Part shown: piece after piece, positions 1 through 8,615 of the stretch
Position numbering within the stretch: the stretch's first letter is position 1
Layout of the letters: every line of letters begins with the position of its first letter
DNA from: Anaeroplasmataceae bacterium
GTDB lineage: Bacteria; Bacillota_I; Bacilli_A; Acholeplasmatales; Anaeroplasmataceae
Length of the DNA: 15,723 bases
Direction: 5' to 3'
NCBI GenBank assembly: GCA_029050385.1
Contig: JAIDMV010000271.1
Span: 1 to 15,723 of the forward strand
The notes under the pieces: model-generated
The model's input: only the letters and a program-made list of their open reading frames with translations
What the model was told of the DNA's origin: nothing
The model's database searches: none
Program-made: the position numbers and the translations under genes

Positions 1-1
1 T

Positions 2-2764
2 ATTATATTTGATAATGTTACATTGTATTTTCAAAATAGTAACTCAACAAATATAACAATAGAGCATAGTATTTTTGCGAATGCGAAGAGAGTAGATTTG
101 TCTATATCTACGGGCTTACAACCAGTGAATAATCAAAATGGTGGAGAAGCTACAGGATTTTATATTTCTAAAAACTATAAAAAAATTACCATAAAATCCA
201 ACTTATTTTTTAGAGATGAGAATAGCTGGGGCAGATGTATTTCCATATATAAGACAGAAAATGCATTGATTCAAGATAACTATTTTGGAATTCTAGAGGA
301 TATAGATAATAGTATTGTCAGTCCTGAAACAAAAGCTTTAAAACAAGAGGCGATAGACTCAGGCATTCTATCTACAACATCCAATCAGGGATATTTCATG
401 ACAGCAATCAATGTAATTAATTCTGATGTAAATGCTAAGATTATTGGAAATCATTTCTCACTCAATACAGATATTTTTGAACAGGGCTATGAGGATAGAT
501 CTCAATCTACAGACGGATATAATAGAGACCATATCATCTATGCTAAAATGTTTAATGGATTAGAGGTTGTTGGGAACTACTTTAAAGGAATGAATAAGAA
601 TCAGGATGGTGGTATTAAATTTAGAAATGGTGAAAACCTTTTAATCCATAAAAATGTATTAGAGGATACACTGATTCTACTTTATGTACAAGATGCACCC
701 AATAATCTTTGGTTTAGAAACATCTATATCAAAGAGAATATATTTATTAATAAGTTTTACACTACAGATTCCTTTACCTCTAGTATTACAAATATAAAAA
801 AGAGTTTTAGTATTGATTATTTGATTCTTTTATTGAACTACAAGCAAGAGGCTGATGTAACGAATATAACTATAGAATCAAATAAAATGATTTCTCCAAA
901 ATATGAAAACGAAGAAGTGAGAATAGATAATCGCAACTTTGCAATGCCTACAAATGTTACTGTAAGAAACAATATCAACGGCATTTTAAATCAATCTATA
1001 AGAACGCGTATTGTCAATACGGATGGTAAATCCAATTGGTATGATTCTAACACTGCAGAGCCGAATTTTAGTAATGTTGTGGCAGGAACAGAAGCGTTCA
1101 TTATTGATACTTCTGCATATGATAATGTTTCTGTAGATGAGTTAGCACAACTTAATGAAGTAGAATTTGAGTTTCAGGAAAGAAAACTTATCACAGAGGC
1201 AGAGCATGTCTTTGTTGATGGTGTTTCTTATACACAAGGAGAAGAACTAAAGTACGGGGAGCATTATATTTTCCTAACTGCCCCTACTACAGTTCCATTA
1301 GTGGTTGAAGGAACCAAACGTATTCTTCAAACCAATTTATATACTGCTCGGAAAATTGTAATAGAAAAAGTATATAGAATAACTTATGATAATAATCAGC
1401 ATGGGGATGTGATTCAAGAATCACAGGCCTCTAGATTGCCGGGGAGCCTACCTGAATTAAGTGAAGAAGGGTTTAGATTTGATGGTTGGTATTTAGATGA
1501 GAACTTTACTCAAGAAGCGATAGCTGGAGAAGTTTTAAATCAAGATACAACCTTATATGCAAAATGGACTAAGCTCTTTAATGTGACCTATAATGCATTA
1601 GGCCATGGCAAAGCTCCCGAAGGTATAAAAAATGTATTGGCTATACCAGAAAACTTACCTGAATTAAGTGAAAAAGGATATACTTTTGATGGTTGGTATT
1701 TAGATGAAGGATTTTTGACAAAGGCCATAGAAAACACAGTTCTTTTAGAAAATATAACGCTTTATGCGAAATGGACAAAAATACCTACGTATACTGTAAC
1801 CTTTGATAGTCAGGGGGGCACCTCAGTAGATTCTATATCCTTATTGAAAGGAGATAGGCTGATTCAATTTCCAAAACCAACAAAGACGGGATATGTCTTT
1901 GAGGGATGGTACACAGACAAGGCTTGTACAATTTTATGGAATATAGAGGAAACCATTGAGAAGAATATAACGCTTTTTGCAAAATGGACTACGTTACCAC
2001 AGCATTTTAAGGTAACATTCCAGTATATTGATGGCGGTGTATTTACTGAGATTACAGCAACAGAAAATGAATGCATTATAAGGCCGGTAGATACCTCTAT
2101 GCCAGGGTATCGCTTAGATGGTTGGTATACAGATGAACAGTGTACGAAATTATTTGATTTTGAGAAGGATTGTATAATAAGGGATACCATCTTATATGGG
2201 AAGTGGGTATTAGTAGAGGCTAAATATACCGTTACCTATCAAATAAATGGGCATGGGATAGCACCTGCAAAAATAAGCGTCAAGCAACTTCCTAATCCTT
2301 TGCCAAAACCAACAGCAGATGGCTATGAATTTGGTGGTTGGTATTTAGATAAAGATTTCAAGACATCTGCAACAGCAGGGGCCGAAATCACAGCTGATAC
2401 AACATTATATGCAAAGTGGACAAAACTTAAGATTTATTATACAGTTACATTTTATATAAAAGAAGAGGGAGTATTTCATACGGTTTCTGTTTTAGAAACA
2501 GGCAAAATAACACGACCAGAAGATCCGAAAAAAGAAGGATATAAATTCTTTGGGTGGTATGAGGATGAAACATATACTACACAATGGGATTTTGAACAGG
2601 ATGCGGTTGTTCGTCATATTACGCTTTATGGAATGTTCACAAATGAACCAAGTTCTACTAAAGACAATTCAAATGTTTTGCTTTATATTTTTCTTCCTGT
2701 TCTTTGCGCATTTGTGTGTTGTGGAGGCGTAGGAATCGTAATCTTTAAAAAAAGAAAAAAATGA
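2..2764 (+). CDS. Surface protein with beta-helix and six Listeria-Bacteroides repeats, membrane anchored (5' partial)
   Basis: The frame is open to the left edge, so the N-terminus lies outside the window. The first in-window start-like codon, TTG at 23, has no ribosome binding site. Residue numbers below count from that TTG. Up to about residue 320 the protein has repeated short strands with Asn-rich turns (NITIEHS, KITIKSN, NITIES, NVTVRNN), typical of a right-handed parallel beta-helix. About 450-873 holds six repeats of 66-69 residues, each with a GWY(L/T/E)D core and an (L)YAKWTK-like end, the Flg_new/InlB-B family. The end is a hydrophobic segment (about 885-906) followed by KKRKK, a stop-transfer anchor. 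No LPXTG sorting motif is seen. Families of this kind are usually extracellular adhesins or polysaccharide-binding proteins. The exact role is unknown, and no catalytic residues can be assigned. I see no clear terminator after it. Confidence 0.85.
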   Translation: MIFDNVTLYFQNSNSTNITIEHSIFANAKRVDLSISTGLQPVNNQNGGEATGFYISKNYKKITIKSNLFFRDENSWGRCISIYKTENALIQDNYFGILEDIDNSIVSPETKALKQEAIDSGILSTTSNQGYFMTAINVINSDVNAKIIGNHFSLNTDIFEQGYEDRSQSTDGYNRDHIIYAKMFNGLEVVGNYFKGMNKNQDGGIKFRNGENLLIHKNVLEDTLILLYVQDAPNNLWFRNIYIKENIFINKFYTTDSFTSSITNIKKSFSIDYLILLLNYKQEADVTNITIESNKMISPKYENEEVRIDNRNFAMPTNVTVRNNINGILNQSIRTRIVNTDGKSNWYDSNTAEPNFSNVVAGTEAFIIDTSAYDNVSVDELAQLNEVEFEFQERKLITEAEHVFVDGVSYTQGEELKYGEHYIFLTAPTTVPLVVEGTKRILQTNLYTARKIVIEKVYRITYDNNQHGDVIQESQASRLPGSLPELSEEGFRFDGWYLDENFTQEAIAGEVLNQDTTLYAKWTKLFNVTYNALGHGKAPEGIKNVLAIPENLPELSEKGYTFDGWYLDEGFLTKAIENTVLLENITLYAKWTKIPTYTVTFDSQGGTSVDSISLLKGDRLIQFPKPTKTGYVFEGWYTDKACTILWNIEETIEKNITLFAKWTTLPQHFKVTFQYIDGGVFTEITATENECIIRPVDTSMPGYRLDGWYTDEQCTKLFDFEKDCIIRDTILYGKWVLVEAKYTVTYQINGHGIAPAKISVKQLPNPLPKPTADGYEFGGWYLDKDFKTSATAGAEITADTTLYAKWTKLKIYYTVTFYIKEEGVFHTVSVLETGKITRPEDPKKEGYKFFGWYEDETYTTQWDFEQDAVVRHITLYGMFTNEPSSTKDNSNVLLYIFLPVLCAFVCCGGVGIVIFKKRKK
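1449..1705 (+). repeat. Near-identical DNA segments in surface-protein repeats 1 and 2
   Basis: Repeat units 1 and 2 of the surface protein share nearly identical DNA. The block starting ACCTGAATTAAGTGAA occurs near 1450 and again about 207 bp later. The block GATGGTTGGTATTTAGATGA occurs near 1481 and 1688. The period is 69 codons. The other four units have diverged much more, so this pair looks like the most recent duplication in the array. Confidence 0.7.
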
Positions 2765-2777
2765 TAGTTTGTAATGC

Positions 2778-2806
2778 TTTAAAAAAACGACATATTTTGA
2801 TATAAT
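2778..2806 (+). promoter_or_regulatory. Possible promoter of the amino-sugar operon
   Basis: A perfect TATAAT lies at 2801-2806, with TTTAAA (4 of 6 matches to TTGACA) 17 bp upstream at 2778-2783. It sits in the only sizeable gap before the regulator gene. A short GATATA / TATATC inverted pair (2799-2804 and 2829-2834) overlaps it. This could be an operator, but in such AT-rich DNA it is weak evidence. Confidence 0.4.
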
Positions 2807-2853
2807 AATATAAATTTAGAAATAAAAATATATCGCAAAGGCAGTGGTTATAA

Positions 2854-3672
2854 ATGATTATCGATAAAATTAAATTTGAAAGCATACTTGTAAAGGAACA
2901 TATTTCTTTTTCAAAAACAGAAAGAAGAATACATAGTTATATTGTAAATAATCCAGAGCAAGTAATTTATGATACGTTAAATAGTATTACAACAAAGCTT
3001 CACGTTGGAGAAGCATCTATTGTTCGCTATTTTAAAAAATTGGGTTATTCTAATTTTATTTCCTTTAAAATGGATATATATAGAGTCCTACAAGAATTAA
3101 GTATAAAAAATGGACTCCCTTATATTGATAATATCACAGACAATATGATAGATGTTATACAAAAAACAAAAGCGTCTATTGATATGAAAGCAATAGAAAA
3201 AGCTACAGATTTAATTTTAAATTCAAAACAAGTCATTATAGCTGGTATGGGAACAAGTCATACTACTGCATTAGATATGTTTAGCAAAATTATACGTACT
3301 GGTGTGAATGCAATTGTGATTAATGATTCTCATTTTGGGTATATGTATACGGCAACTTTAAATGAAGAATCTTGTGCAATTATTTATTCCTTTAGTGGTG
3401 AAACTGAAGAAATGATTAAATTTGCAGTAAATTGCAAAGAAAAGAATGTTAAAATTATAGTCATTTCTAACTATTCAAATTCAACATTATATCAACTTTC
3501 AGATGTGTTTTTAAAAACAAACGGATTTGAAAATGAAATTAGTGGTGGGTTCTTTTGTTCTAAAATATCTCAGGTTTATGTATGTGATGTTTTAGTGACA
3601 AGCTGTGCATTGCGAGATATTGAAAAAACGAAAAAATATGTTCAAGGAGTTACAAACACTGTATTAAAATAA
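2854..3672 (+). CDS. MurR/RpiR-family transcriptional regulator
   Basis: At 272 residues this has the usual size of the family. Residues 1 to about 77 form the RpiR-type helix-turn-helix, with SFSKTERRIHSYIVNNPE and the recognition-helix region ASIVRYFKKLGYSNFISFK. Residues from about 118 to 255 form a SIS (sugar isomerase) domain that binds phosphosugars, with the typical IIAGMGTSH and YSFSGETEEMI stretches. RpiR/MurR proteins sense phosphorylated amino sugars such as GlcNAc-6-P, GlcN-6-P or MurNAc-6-P and control neighbouring catabolic genes. It is first in the nag operon, 10 bp before the epimerase gene, so it probably controls this operon. The ribosome binding site is weak (AAAGGCAGTGG around 2837). 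Which sugar phosphate it binds, and whether it activates or represses, is inference. Confidence 0.88.
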   Translation: MIIDKIKFESILVKEHISFSKTERRIHSYIVNNPEQVIYDTLNSITTKLHVGEASIVRYFKKLGYSNFISFKMDIYRVLQELSIKNGLPYIDNITDNMIDVIQKTKASIDMKAIEKATDLILNSKQVIIAGMGTSHTTALDMFSKIIRTGVNAIVINDSHFGYMYTATLNEESCAIIYSFSGETEEMIKFAVNCKEKNVKIIVISNYSNSTLYQLSDVFLKTNGFENEISGGFFCSKISQVYVCDVLVTSCALRDIEKTKKYVQGVTNTVLK

Positions 3673-3682
3673 AGGAGATTGT

Positions 3683-4546
3683 ATGTATAAAATACAAAAC
3701 GAAATCTTTTGTTTGAGCATTTCAGAAATAGGAGCTGAGTTAGAAGAGGTTTTTGTTCAAGGAATCAATGTTCTTTGGAACGGACAAAAACTTTGGCAAG
3801 GTAAAGGCCCTTTATTGTTTCCCATTATAGGAAATCTAAAGGATGGCTATTTTATACACGAGAATAAAAAATATTACATAAACGCTCATGGGTTCCTTAA
3901 AGAACAACGCTTTGAAGTGATTTGTCATAAAGAAAATAGTATAACGTTAAAATCAAACTATACAGAAGAAACTTTAAAACAATATCCCTTTCTTTATGAC
4001 TTTTATATAACATATACAGTATTAAATCATCAAATCAAAATTTTAATAGAAGTTTGTAATTTGGATGAGAAAGAGATGTTATTTTCTTTAGGTTTACACC
4101 CAGGATTTGATTATAATGGTTTAAGAAATCTTTTGGGAGATCATCTTGAGGTTTCGCTTTCCCCTAAAAAATCAAAGTCTATATCTTTTGATCCAAATTT
4201 TGTGAAGAAGATAGAGAATGTGACATTGCCCAATTCTATCGATTTATCAAGCTTATCTTTAGAGTTACTTAGAGAAAAAACAATATGTTATCAAGGAATA
4301 CATCAAATTGACTTGAAGTCTCAAACGAATATTTTAAGAATTAGACACTCAATGCCGTTTGTAGCATTTTGGCAAAGCGCACCAGAAAATCCAGAGTTTC
4401 TTTGTATAGAGCCTTGGTGTGGACTGCCAGATGAATGTGATACCAATCATCAGTTTATGAATAAACTACACATTCAAAAATTAAAAGGTAATGAATCCTT
4501 TCAAACAGAAATTATAATTGAATATTTAAAAGGAGTTAAGGAATGA
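3683..4546 (+). CDS. Aldose 1-epimerase family protein (LacX-like)
   Basis: This 287-residue protein belongs to the galactose mutarotase fold, closest in motif pattern to the LacX-like subgroup. Visible marks are NAHGFLKEQ with His69, GLHPGF with His139, and CIEPWCGLPD with Glu243. In mutarotases two histidines act with a catalytic glutamate, and these fit those roles. The enzyme would interconvert alpha and beta anomers of a sugar in the cytoplasm. Lying between the regulator and nagB, it probably works on an amino sugar or a sugar released from an imported oligosaccharide. The substrate is inferred from context only. A good ribosome binding site (AAAGGAG, about 3671-3677) precedes the ATG. 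Its stop overlaps the nagB start in an ATGA at 4543-4546, which suggests translational coupling. Confidence 0.85.
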   Translation: MYKIQNEIFCLSISEIGAELEEVFVQGINVLWNGQKLWQGKGPLLFPIIGNLKDGYFIHENKKYYINAHGFLKEQRFEVICHKENSITLKSNYTEETLKQYPFLYDFYITYTVLNHQIKILIEVCNLDEKEMLFSLGLHPGFDYNGLRNLLGDHLEVSLSPKKSKSISFDPNFVKKIENVTLPNSIDLSSLSLELLREKTICYQGIHQIDLKSQTNILRIRHSMPFVAFWQSAPENPEFLCIEPWCGLPDECDTNHQFMNKLHIQKLKGNESFQTEIIIEYLKGVKE

Positions 4547-5271
4547 AAATCATTCGTTGTAAGAATTATGAAGAGGCCAGCAAAGTAGCGGGTGAAATTA
4601 TATCAGCCTCTATTAAAACCAAACCAGATATCGTTTTGGGATTGGCTACTGGTTCCTCTCCAATAGGTACATATAAAAATTTAATACAAGACTATGAAAA
4701 CAATAATATCTCTTTTAAGAAGGTTAAAACATATAACCTAGATGAATATGTTGGCTTGGATAGAGAAAATCCTCAAAGCTATTATTATTTTATGAATGAA
4801 AATCTTTTTGATCATATTGATATCAATAAGGAAAATGTACATATTCCTTACGCGCAAGCTAATGCTTTGGAAGAATCCTGTAAAAAGTATTCTGAGGCCT
4901 TAGAGAAGGCTGTGGTAGACATTCAACTATTAGGAATTGGAGCAAATGGGCATATTGGCTTTAATGAACCCAAAACACCATTTGATCAAAAAACTTTTAT
5001 TGTAAATCTTACAGAGAAAACTAGAGAAGACAACAAAAGATTTTTTAGTTCAATAGATGAAGTTCCTACAAAAGCTATCACAATGGGAATTGCAGAAATC
5101 ATGAAAGCTAAAAAGATTATTTTGATTGCTACCGGAAAGGGTAAAGCAGAAGCAGTGAAGCGTCTTTTATCTAAAGAGATTACTACAGATTTTCCTGCAA
5201 GTGCATTACACCTTCATCAAGATGTTGTTGTAATTACCGATGAAGAAGCAATGAGTTTGGTGAATTCCTAA
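4543..5271 (+). CDS. nagB: Glucosamine-6-phosphate deaminase
   Basis: NagB converts glucosamine-6-phosphate to fructose-6-phosphate plus ammonia, feeding amino sugars into glycolysis. The 242-residue length matches the short Gram-positive form, which lacks the C-terminal allosteric extension of the E. coli enzyme. Motifs seen are the phosphate-binding LGLATGSSPIGTY, YNLDEYVGL with Asp67 (the general base position), and the active-site stretch GANGHIGFNEP with Asn135, His137 and Glu142. The start overlaps the epimerase stop by four bases, with AAAGGAG (about 4529-4535) as ribosome binding site. nagA begins one base after its stop. Everything expected for activity is present, and the identification is firm. 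Confidence 0.97.
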   Translation: MKIIRCKNYEEASKVAGEIISASIKTKPDIVLGLATGSSPIGTYKNLIQDYENNNISFKKVKTYNLDEYVGLDRENPQSYYYFMNENLFDHIDINKENVHIPYAQANALEESCKKYSEALEKAVVDIQLLGIGANGHIGFNEPKTPFDQKTFIVNLTEKTREDNKRFFSSIDEVPTKAITMGIAEIMKAKKIILIATGKGKAEAVKRLLSKEITTDFPASALHLHQDVVVITDEEAMSLVNS

Positions 5272-5272
5272 A

Positions 5273-6424
5273 ATGAAATGTTTTGGCTTTAAGAATTCAA
5301 ACATCTATGTTTTTGGCAAAGGAATAGAAAAAACATCTTTATGTATTGAAAATGGAAAAATCAAAAAAATTGGTAATAATATTAAAGACAATGCATTTAT
5401 AGAGCTTGATGAAAAATATATTGTTCTTCCAGGATTTGTTGATAAGCATACACATGGTGCTAATTCTGCAGATTTTATGAATCCTTCTAAAGAAAAGATA
5501 AAACTTATTTTATCTGCAATTTCTAAAGAAGGAACAACGAGCTGCTTGGCTACAACAATGACTCAAAGTATAGATAACATAAATTTGAGCTTACAAACTA
5601 TAGCAAGCTATATAGAAGAAAAACCGCTAGGAGTGGAGATACTGGGAGTGCATTTAGAAGGGCCATTTATTAGTCCTAAACATGCAGGAGCTCAACCTAT
5701 AAAGTATATTATTCCTTGCGATATCAAAACCTTTGAAGAACTTAATAAAGAAGCTAGAAATCATATAAAGCAAGTTACTTTAGCTGTTGAGGAAGATGGA
5801 TTAGAATTAGTTAAATATTTAAAGGCTAAAGGCATTGTTGTTTCTTTGGGACATACGGATTGTACCTATGAAGAGGCAATAGAAGCCGTAAATGAAGGCG
5901 CAACCTCCATATCTCATATGTTTAATGCTATGCGTGGATTACACCACAGAAACGCAGGGACTGTAGGAGCAGGGCTTTTAAGTGATGAATTAAAGTGTGA
6001 GTTGATTTGTGATTTGATTCATGTTTCAAAGCCGGTTGTACAACTATTGTATGAGAACAAAGGAAAAGATGGGATTTGTTTGATTACAGATGCTATGGAG
6101 GCAAAGTGGATGCCTGATGGAGACTATCAACTTGGTGGTCAAAAAGTAATTGTCAAAAATGGTGTTGCAAGGCTCGAGGATGGGACCCTTGCAGGATCGA
6201 CGTTAAAGATGAATGAAGCAATTCATAATTTTATGCAAGCTACAGGAGTGTCTTTGTTAGATGCTGTGGATCTTGCAACAATTAATCCTGCAAGATGCTT
6301 ACATATTGAGGACAAAAAGGGAAGCATTGAGGTTGGTAAGGATGCTGACTTTGTAATTGTCGATAAAGATTTAAATGTCTATATGACAATATGCCGAGGG
6401 GAAATTGTGTATTCAAAGCTGTAG
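5273..6424 (+). CDS. nagA: N-acetylglucosamine-6-phosphate deacetylase
   Basis: NagA removes the acetyl group from GlcNAc-6-phosphate to give GlcN-6-phosphate, the substrate of NagB next door. It is an amidohydrolase of 383 residues, normal for the family. Metal and catalytic positions are visible: DKHTHG with His59 and His61, HLEGPFISP with Glu129, LGHTD with His194, SHMFNAM with His215, and ITDAM with the catalytic Asp273. Having both histidines in the first motif suggests a Bacillus-type, possibly two-metal site rather than the E. coli type, which lacks them. The start is one base after the nagB stop with only a weak ribosome binding site, so translation is probably coupled to nagB. Confidence 0.97.
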   Translation: MKCFGFKNSNIYVFGKGIEKTSLCIENGKIKKIGNNIKDNAFIELDEKYIVLPGFVDKHTHGANSADFMNPSKEKIKLILSAISKEGTTSCLATTMTQSIDNINLSLQTIASYIEEKPLGVEILGVHLEGPFISPKHAGAQPIKYIIPCDIKTFEELNKEARNHIKQVTLAVEEDGLELVKYLKAKGIVVSLGHTDCTYEEAIEAVNEGATSISHMFNAMRGLHHRNAGTVGAGLLSDELKCELICDLIHVSKPVVQLLYENKGKDGICLITDAMEAKWMPDGDYQLGGQKVIVKNGVARLEDGTLAGSTLKMNEAIHNFMQATGVSLLDAVDLATINPARCLHIEDKKGSIEVGKDADFVIVDKDLNVYMTICRGEIVYSKL

Positions 6425-6435
6425 GAGTGTGAGAT

Positions 6436-7383
6436 ATGTATATATTTGGAATAGATATAGGTGGAACATCTGTAAAGATAGGAATGTTCAAGGATACTTT
6501 TGAGCTTTTAGACCAATGGGAAATACCTACACATCCTGAAAATTTATTTGAAGAAGTTGTAGATAATATAAAAAACTATTTGAATAAAAAAGAAATAACT
6601 TTTGCAGAAATCTTTGGATATGGAATTGGCATACCTGGCATGGTTAAAAGCGGGATTGCAATAAGTTGTGTAAATCTTGGCTGGAAGAATGTAGATGTAA
6701 AAAAAGAATTTTCTAAAGCTTTAGGCTATGATGCAAGAGTATATGTTTTTAACGATGCAAACATTGCTGCTTTTGGAGAAGCCTCCTACTTAAATTCAAA
6801 ATGGGATTCTGTTGTTTTTATCACATTAGGAACAGGTGTTGGTGGAGGGATTATCTTCCATCAAGAAATTATTGAAGGCGCAGATGGTCTCGGTGGAGAA
6901 ATTGGACATATTTGCATAGATGATAAATATCGTTTGACTTGTGGATGTGGTAAGACAGGATGCTTAGAAACAATTGCATCCGCAACGGGAATGCTAAGAT
7001 TGGCACAGCATTATCGCGATAAATTGCCAACAAAACTTGATTTTAATAGAAAGCTAGTAGCGAAAGATATTATCGATGCAGCAAAGGAAGAAGATTCACT
7101 TGCTTCTTTTGTATTTGATGAAGCATGTCAAGCACTTGCGAAGGCAATGGCAAATCTTTCAGTTATAATAAATCCAGATGCTTTTATAATTGGCGGTGGA
7201 GTTAGTAATGCGGGAGTTTTTTTGTTGGATAGGATACGAAAGCATTACTTGAATTTATGCTTAAAACAAGCAGAACATACGAAAATAAATTTAGCAGTAT
7301 TAAAAAATAATGCAGGCATTTATGGGGCTTGTGCTTATTTGATAAATAAAAAATACGAGGTGGAAAAAAATGGCAAATGTTAG
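6436..7383 (+). CDS. ROK-family sugar kinase (probable GlcNAc or glucose kinase)
   Basis: This 315-residue ROK kinase has the N-terminal ATP-binding motif FGIDIGGTSVKIG, the catalytic Asp107 in VFNDANIAAFGE, GLGGEIGHI with the zinc-ligand His158, and the zinc-binding CGCGKTGCLE with Cys169, Cys171 and Cys176. The overall pattern matches the glucokinase-like ROK branch. That branch includes enzymes acting on glucose, GlcNAc or ManNAc, and motifs alone do not separate them. Downstream of nagBA, a job phosphorylating imported GlcNAc to GlcNAc-6-P is the best inference. It also fits the absence of a PTS gene here, because PTS import would already phosphorylate the sugar. The gene overlaps the following ABC ATPase gene by 14 bp. 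Confidence 0.9.
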   Translation: MYIFGIDIGGTSVKIGMFKDTFELLDQWEIPTHPENLFEEVVDNIKNYLNKKEITFAEIFGYGIGIPGMVKSGIAISCVNLGWKNVDVKKEFSKALGYDARVYVFNDANIAAFGEASYLNSKWDSVVFITLGTGVGGGIIFHQEIIEGADGLGGEIGHICIDDKYRLTCGCGKTGCLETIASATGMLRLAQHYRDKLPTKLDFNRKLVAKDIIDAAKEEDSLASFVFDEACQALAKAMANLSVIINPDAFIIGGGVSNAGVFLLDRIRKHYLNLCLKQAEHTKINLAVLKNNAGIYGACAYLINKKYEVEKNGKC

Positions 7384-8467
7384 TTTAAAGAATATTAATA
7401 AAATATATCCTAATGGAGTTCAAGCAGTATTTGATTTTAATCTAGAAATAGAAGATAAGGACTTTATTGTTTTAGTCGGACCTTCTGGTTGTGGTAAATC
7501 AACCACATTACGTATGGTTGCGGGATTAGAAGAAATAACTAGTGGAGAATTGCTCATTGATGGTGAATTGATGAATGATGTTCCTGCTAAGAATCGTAGT
7601 ATCGCAATGGTTTTCCAATCCTATGCGTTATACCCACATATGACTGTGTTTGATAATATGGCCTTCGGATTAAAACTTAGAAAAATTCCAAAGGACGAAA
7701 TCAAAAGAAGAATTGAAGAGGTTGCGGTTACTTTAGGATTAACTGCATTCTTAGATAGAAAGCCAAAGGCTTTATCTGGTGGACAAAGACAAAGAGTTGC
7801 TTTAGGTAGAGCAATTGTGCGTGATGCGAAGGTGTTCTTATTCGACGAACCACTTTCCAACTTAGATGCAAAGCTGAGAGTGCAAATGCGTACAGAAATA
7901 GCGAGAATTCATAAAAATATTGGTGCCACCTCTTTATATGTAACACATGACCAAATAGAGGCGATGACAATGGCTTCTAGAATTGTTGTAATGAAGGATG
8001 GATATATTCAACAAATTGGAACACCAAAAGAAATTTATAATTCTCCTGCGAATGTATTCGTCGGAAGCTTTATTGGTACTCCATCTATGAATTTTTTACC
8101 TGGTTCAATTGATGAAGAAGGAAATTTCGTTTCTAGCCAAAAGACAATAACACTGCCTTTAAATAAGGAACATAAAAAGTCTGTTAAAGAACAAGGACTA
8201 TATGGTAAAGAAGTTCTTTTAGGTATTCGTCCAGAAGACGTTGTTTACGAGACTACAAAAGAAAAGCCTACAACAATCGAAGCAAATGTTGATCTTTTAG
8301 AAATGTTGGGACATGAAGCTAACCTTCATTTTAAAATTGAAGAAACATCTTTGATTTCAATTGTGAATTCAAGGGCTCCTATTGATGAAGGAACTCAGGT
8401 TAAACTTACGTTTGATATGGAGCATTGCCATTTATTTGATGCTGAAACACAGTTAAAATTGTGTTAA
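7370..8467 (+). CDS. Sugar ABC importer ATPase, MsmK/MsmX/UgpC type
   Basis: This 365-residue protein powers carbohydrate import as the cytoplasmic ATPase. All ATPase parts are present: Walker A GPSGCGKST (37-45), Q-loop MVFQSYALYPHMT, signature LSGGQRQR (from 135), Walker B VFLFDEP with Asp159 and Glu160, the D-loop SNLD, and His193 in the switch. From about residue 235 a TOBE-type C-terminal domain follows, as in MalK and MsmK. No permease or solute-binding protein gene is in the operon. ATPases of this branch are known to serve several importers at once, as MsmX does in Bacillus subtilis. The start ATG has ribosome binding site GAGGTGG (7357-7363) and lies inside the end of the kinase gene. 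It is the last gene before the terminator at 8513. Confidence 0.93.
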   Translation: MANVSLKNINKIYPNGVQAVFDFNLEIEDKDFIVLVGPSGCGKSTTLRMVAGLEEITSGELLIDGELMNDVPAKNRSIAMVFQSYALYPHMTVFDNMAFGLKLRKIPKDEIKRRIEEVAVTLGLTAFLDRKPKALSGGQRQRVALGRAIVRDAKVFLFDEPLSNLDAKLRVQMRTEIARIHKNIGATSLYVTHDQIEAMTMASRIVVMKDGYIQQIGTPKEIYNSPANVFVGSFIGTPSMNFLPGSIDEEGNFVSSQKTITLPLNKEHKKSVKEQGLYGKEVLLGIRPEDVVYETTKEKPTTIEANVDLLEMLGHEANLHFKIEETSLISIVNSRAPIDEGTQVKLTFDMEHCHLFDAETQLKLC

Positions 8468-8512
8468 TTTTGATGATTTTTTATAAAGCAAAATTAGAAA
8501 TATAGTTTAAAT

Positions 8513-8537
8513 AGGGATAGGAGGCTATCCCTTTTTA
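8513..8537 (+). terminator. Intrinsic terminator of the nag operon
   Basis: A perfect 8-bp stem, AGGGATAG (8513-8520) with CTATCCCT (8525-8532), has a GAGG tetraloop and is followed by TTTTTA. It lies 45 bp after the ABC ATPase stop and cleanly separates the operon from the next locus. Confidence 0.92.
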
Positions 8538-8581
8538 CATTTCAAGGATGCATATGAATGAGAACTATTAAAAAAAGCGTA

Positions 8582-8610
8582 TTGACAATATATTGTGTAT
8601 GTAATATAGT
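8582..8610 (+). promoter_or_regulatory. Strong sigma-A promoter for structured RNA and basic protein gene
   Basis: TTGACA (8582-8587, perfect) is separated by 17 bp from TATAGT (8605-8610, 5 of 6). Transcription should begin about 8616-8618, which leaves a long untranslated leader of about 160 nt before the ATG at 8779. Confidence 0.85.
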
Positions 8611-8615
8611 AAAGA

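Noticed and set aside
1864..2190. Minus-strand frame inside the surface-protein repeats, and other frames antisense to or overlapping clear genes
   Set aside because: They are by-products of the repetitive coding strand or of biased codon use, with no ribosome binding sites and no recognisable domains.
8549..8570. Tiny reading frames starting at ATG 8549 and 8555 in the gap before the promoter
   Set aside because: They encode only a few residues, have no convincing ribosome binding site, and lie upstream of the mapped promoter.
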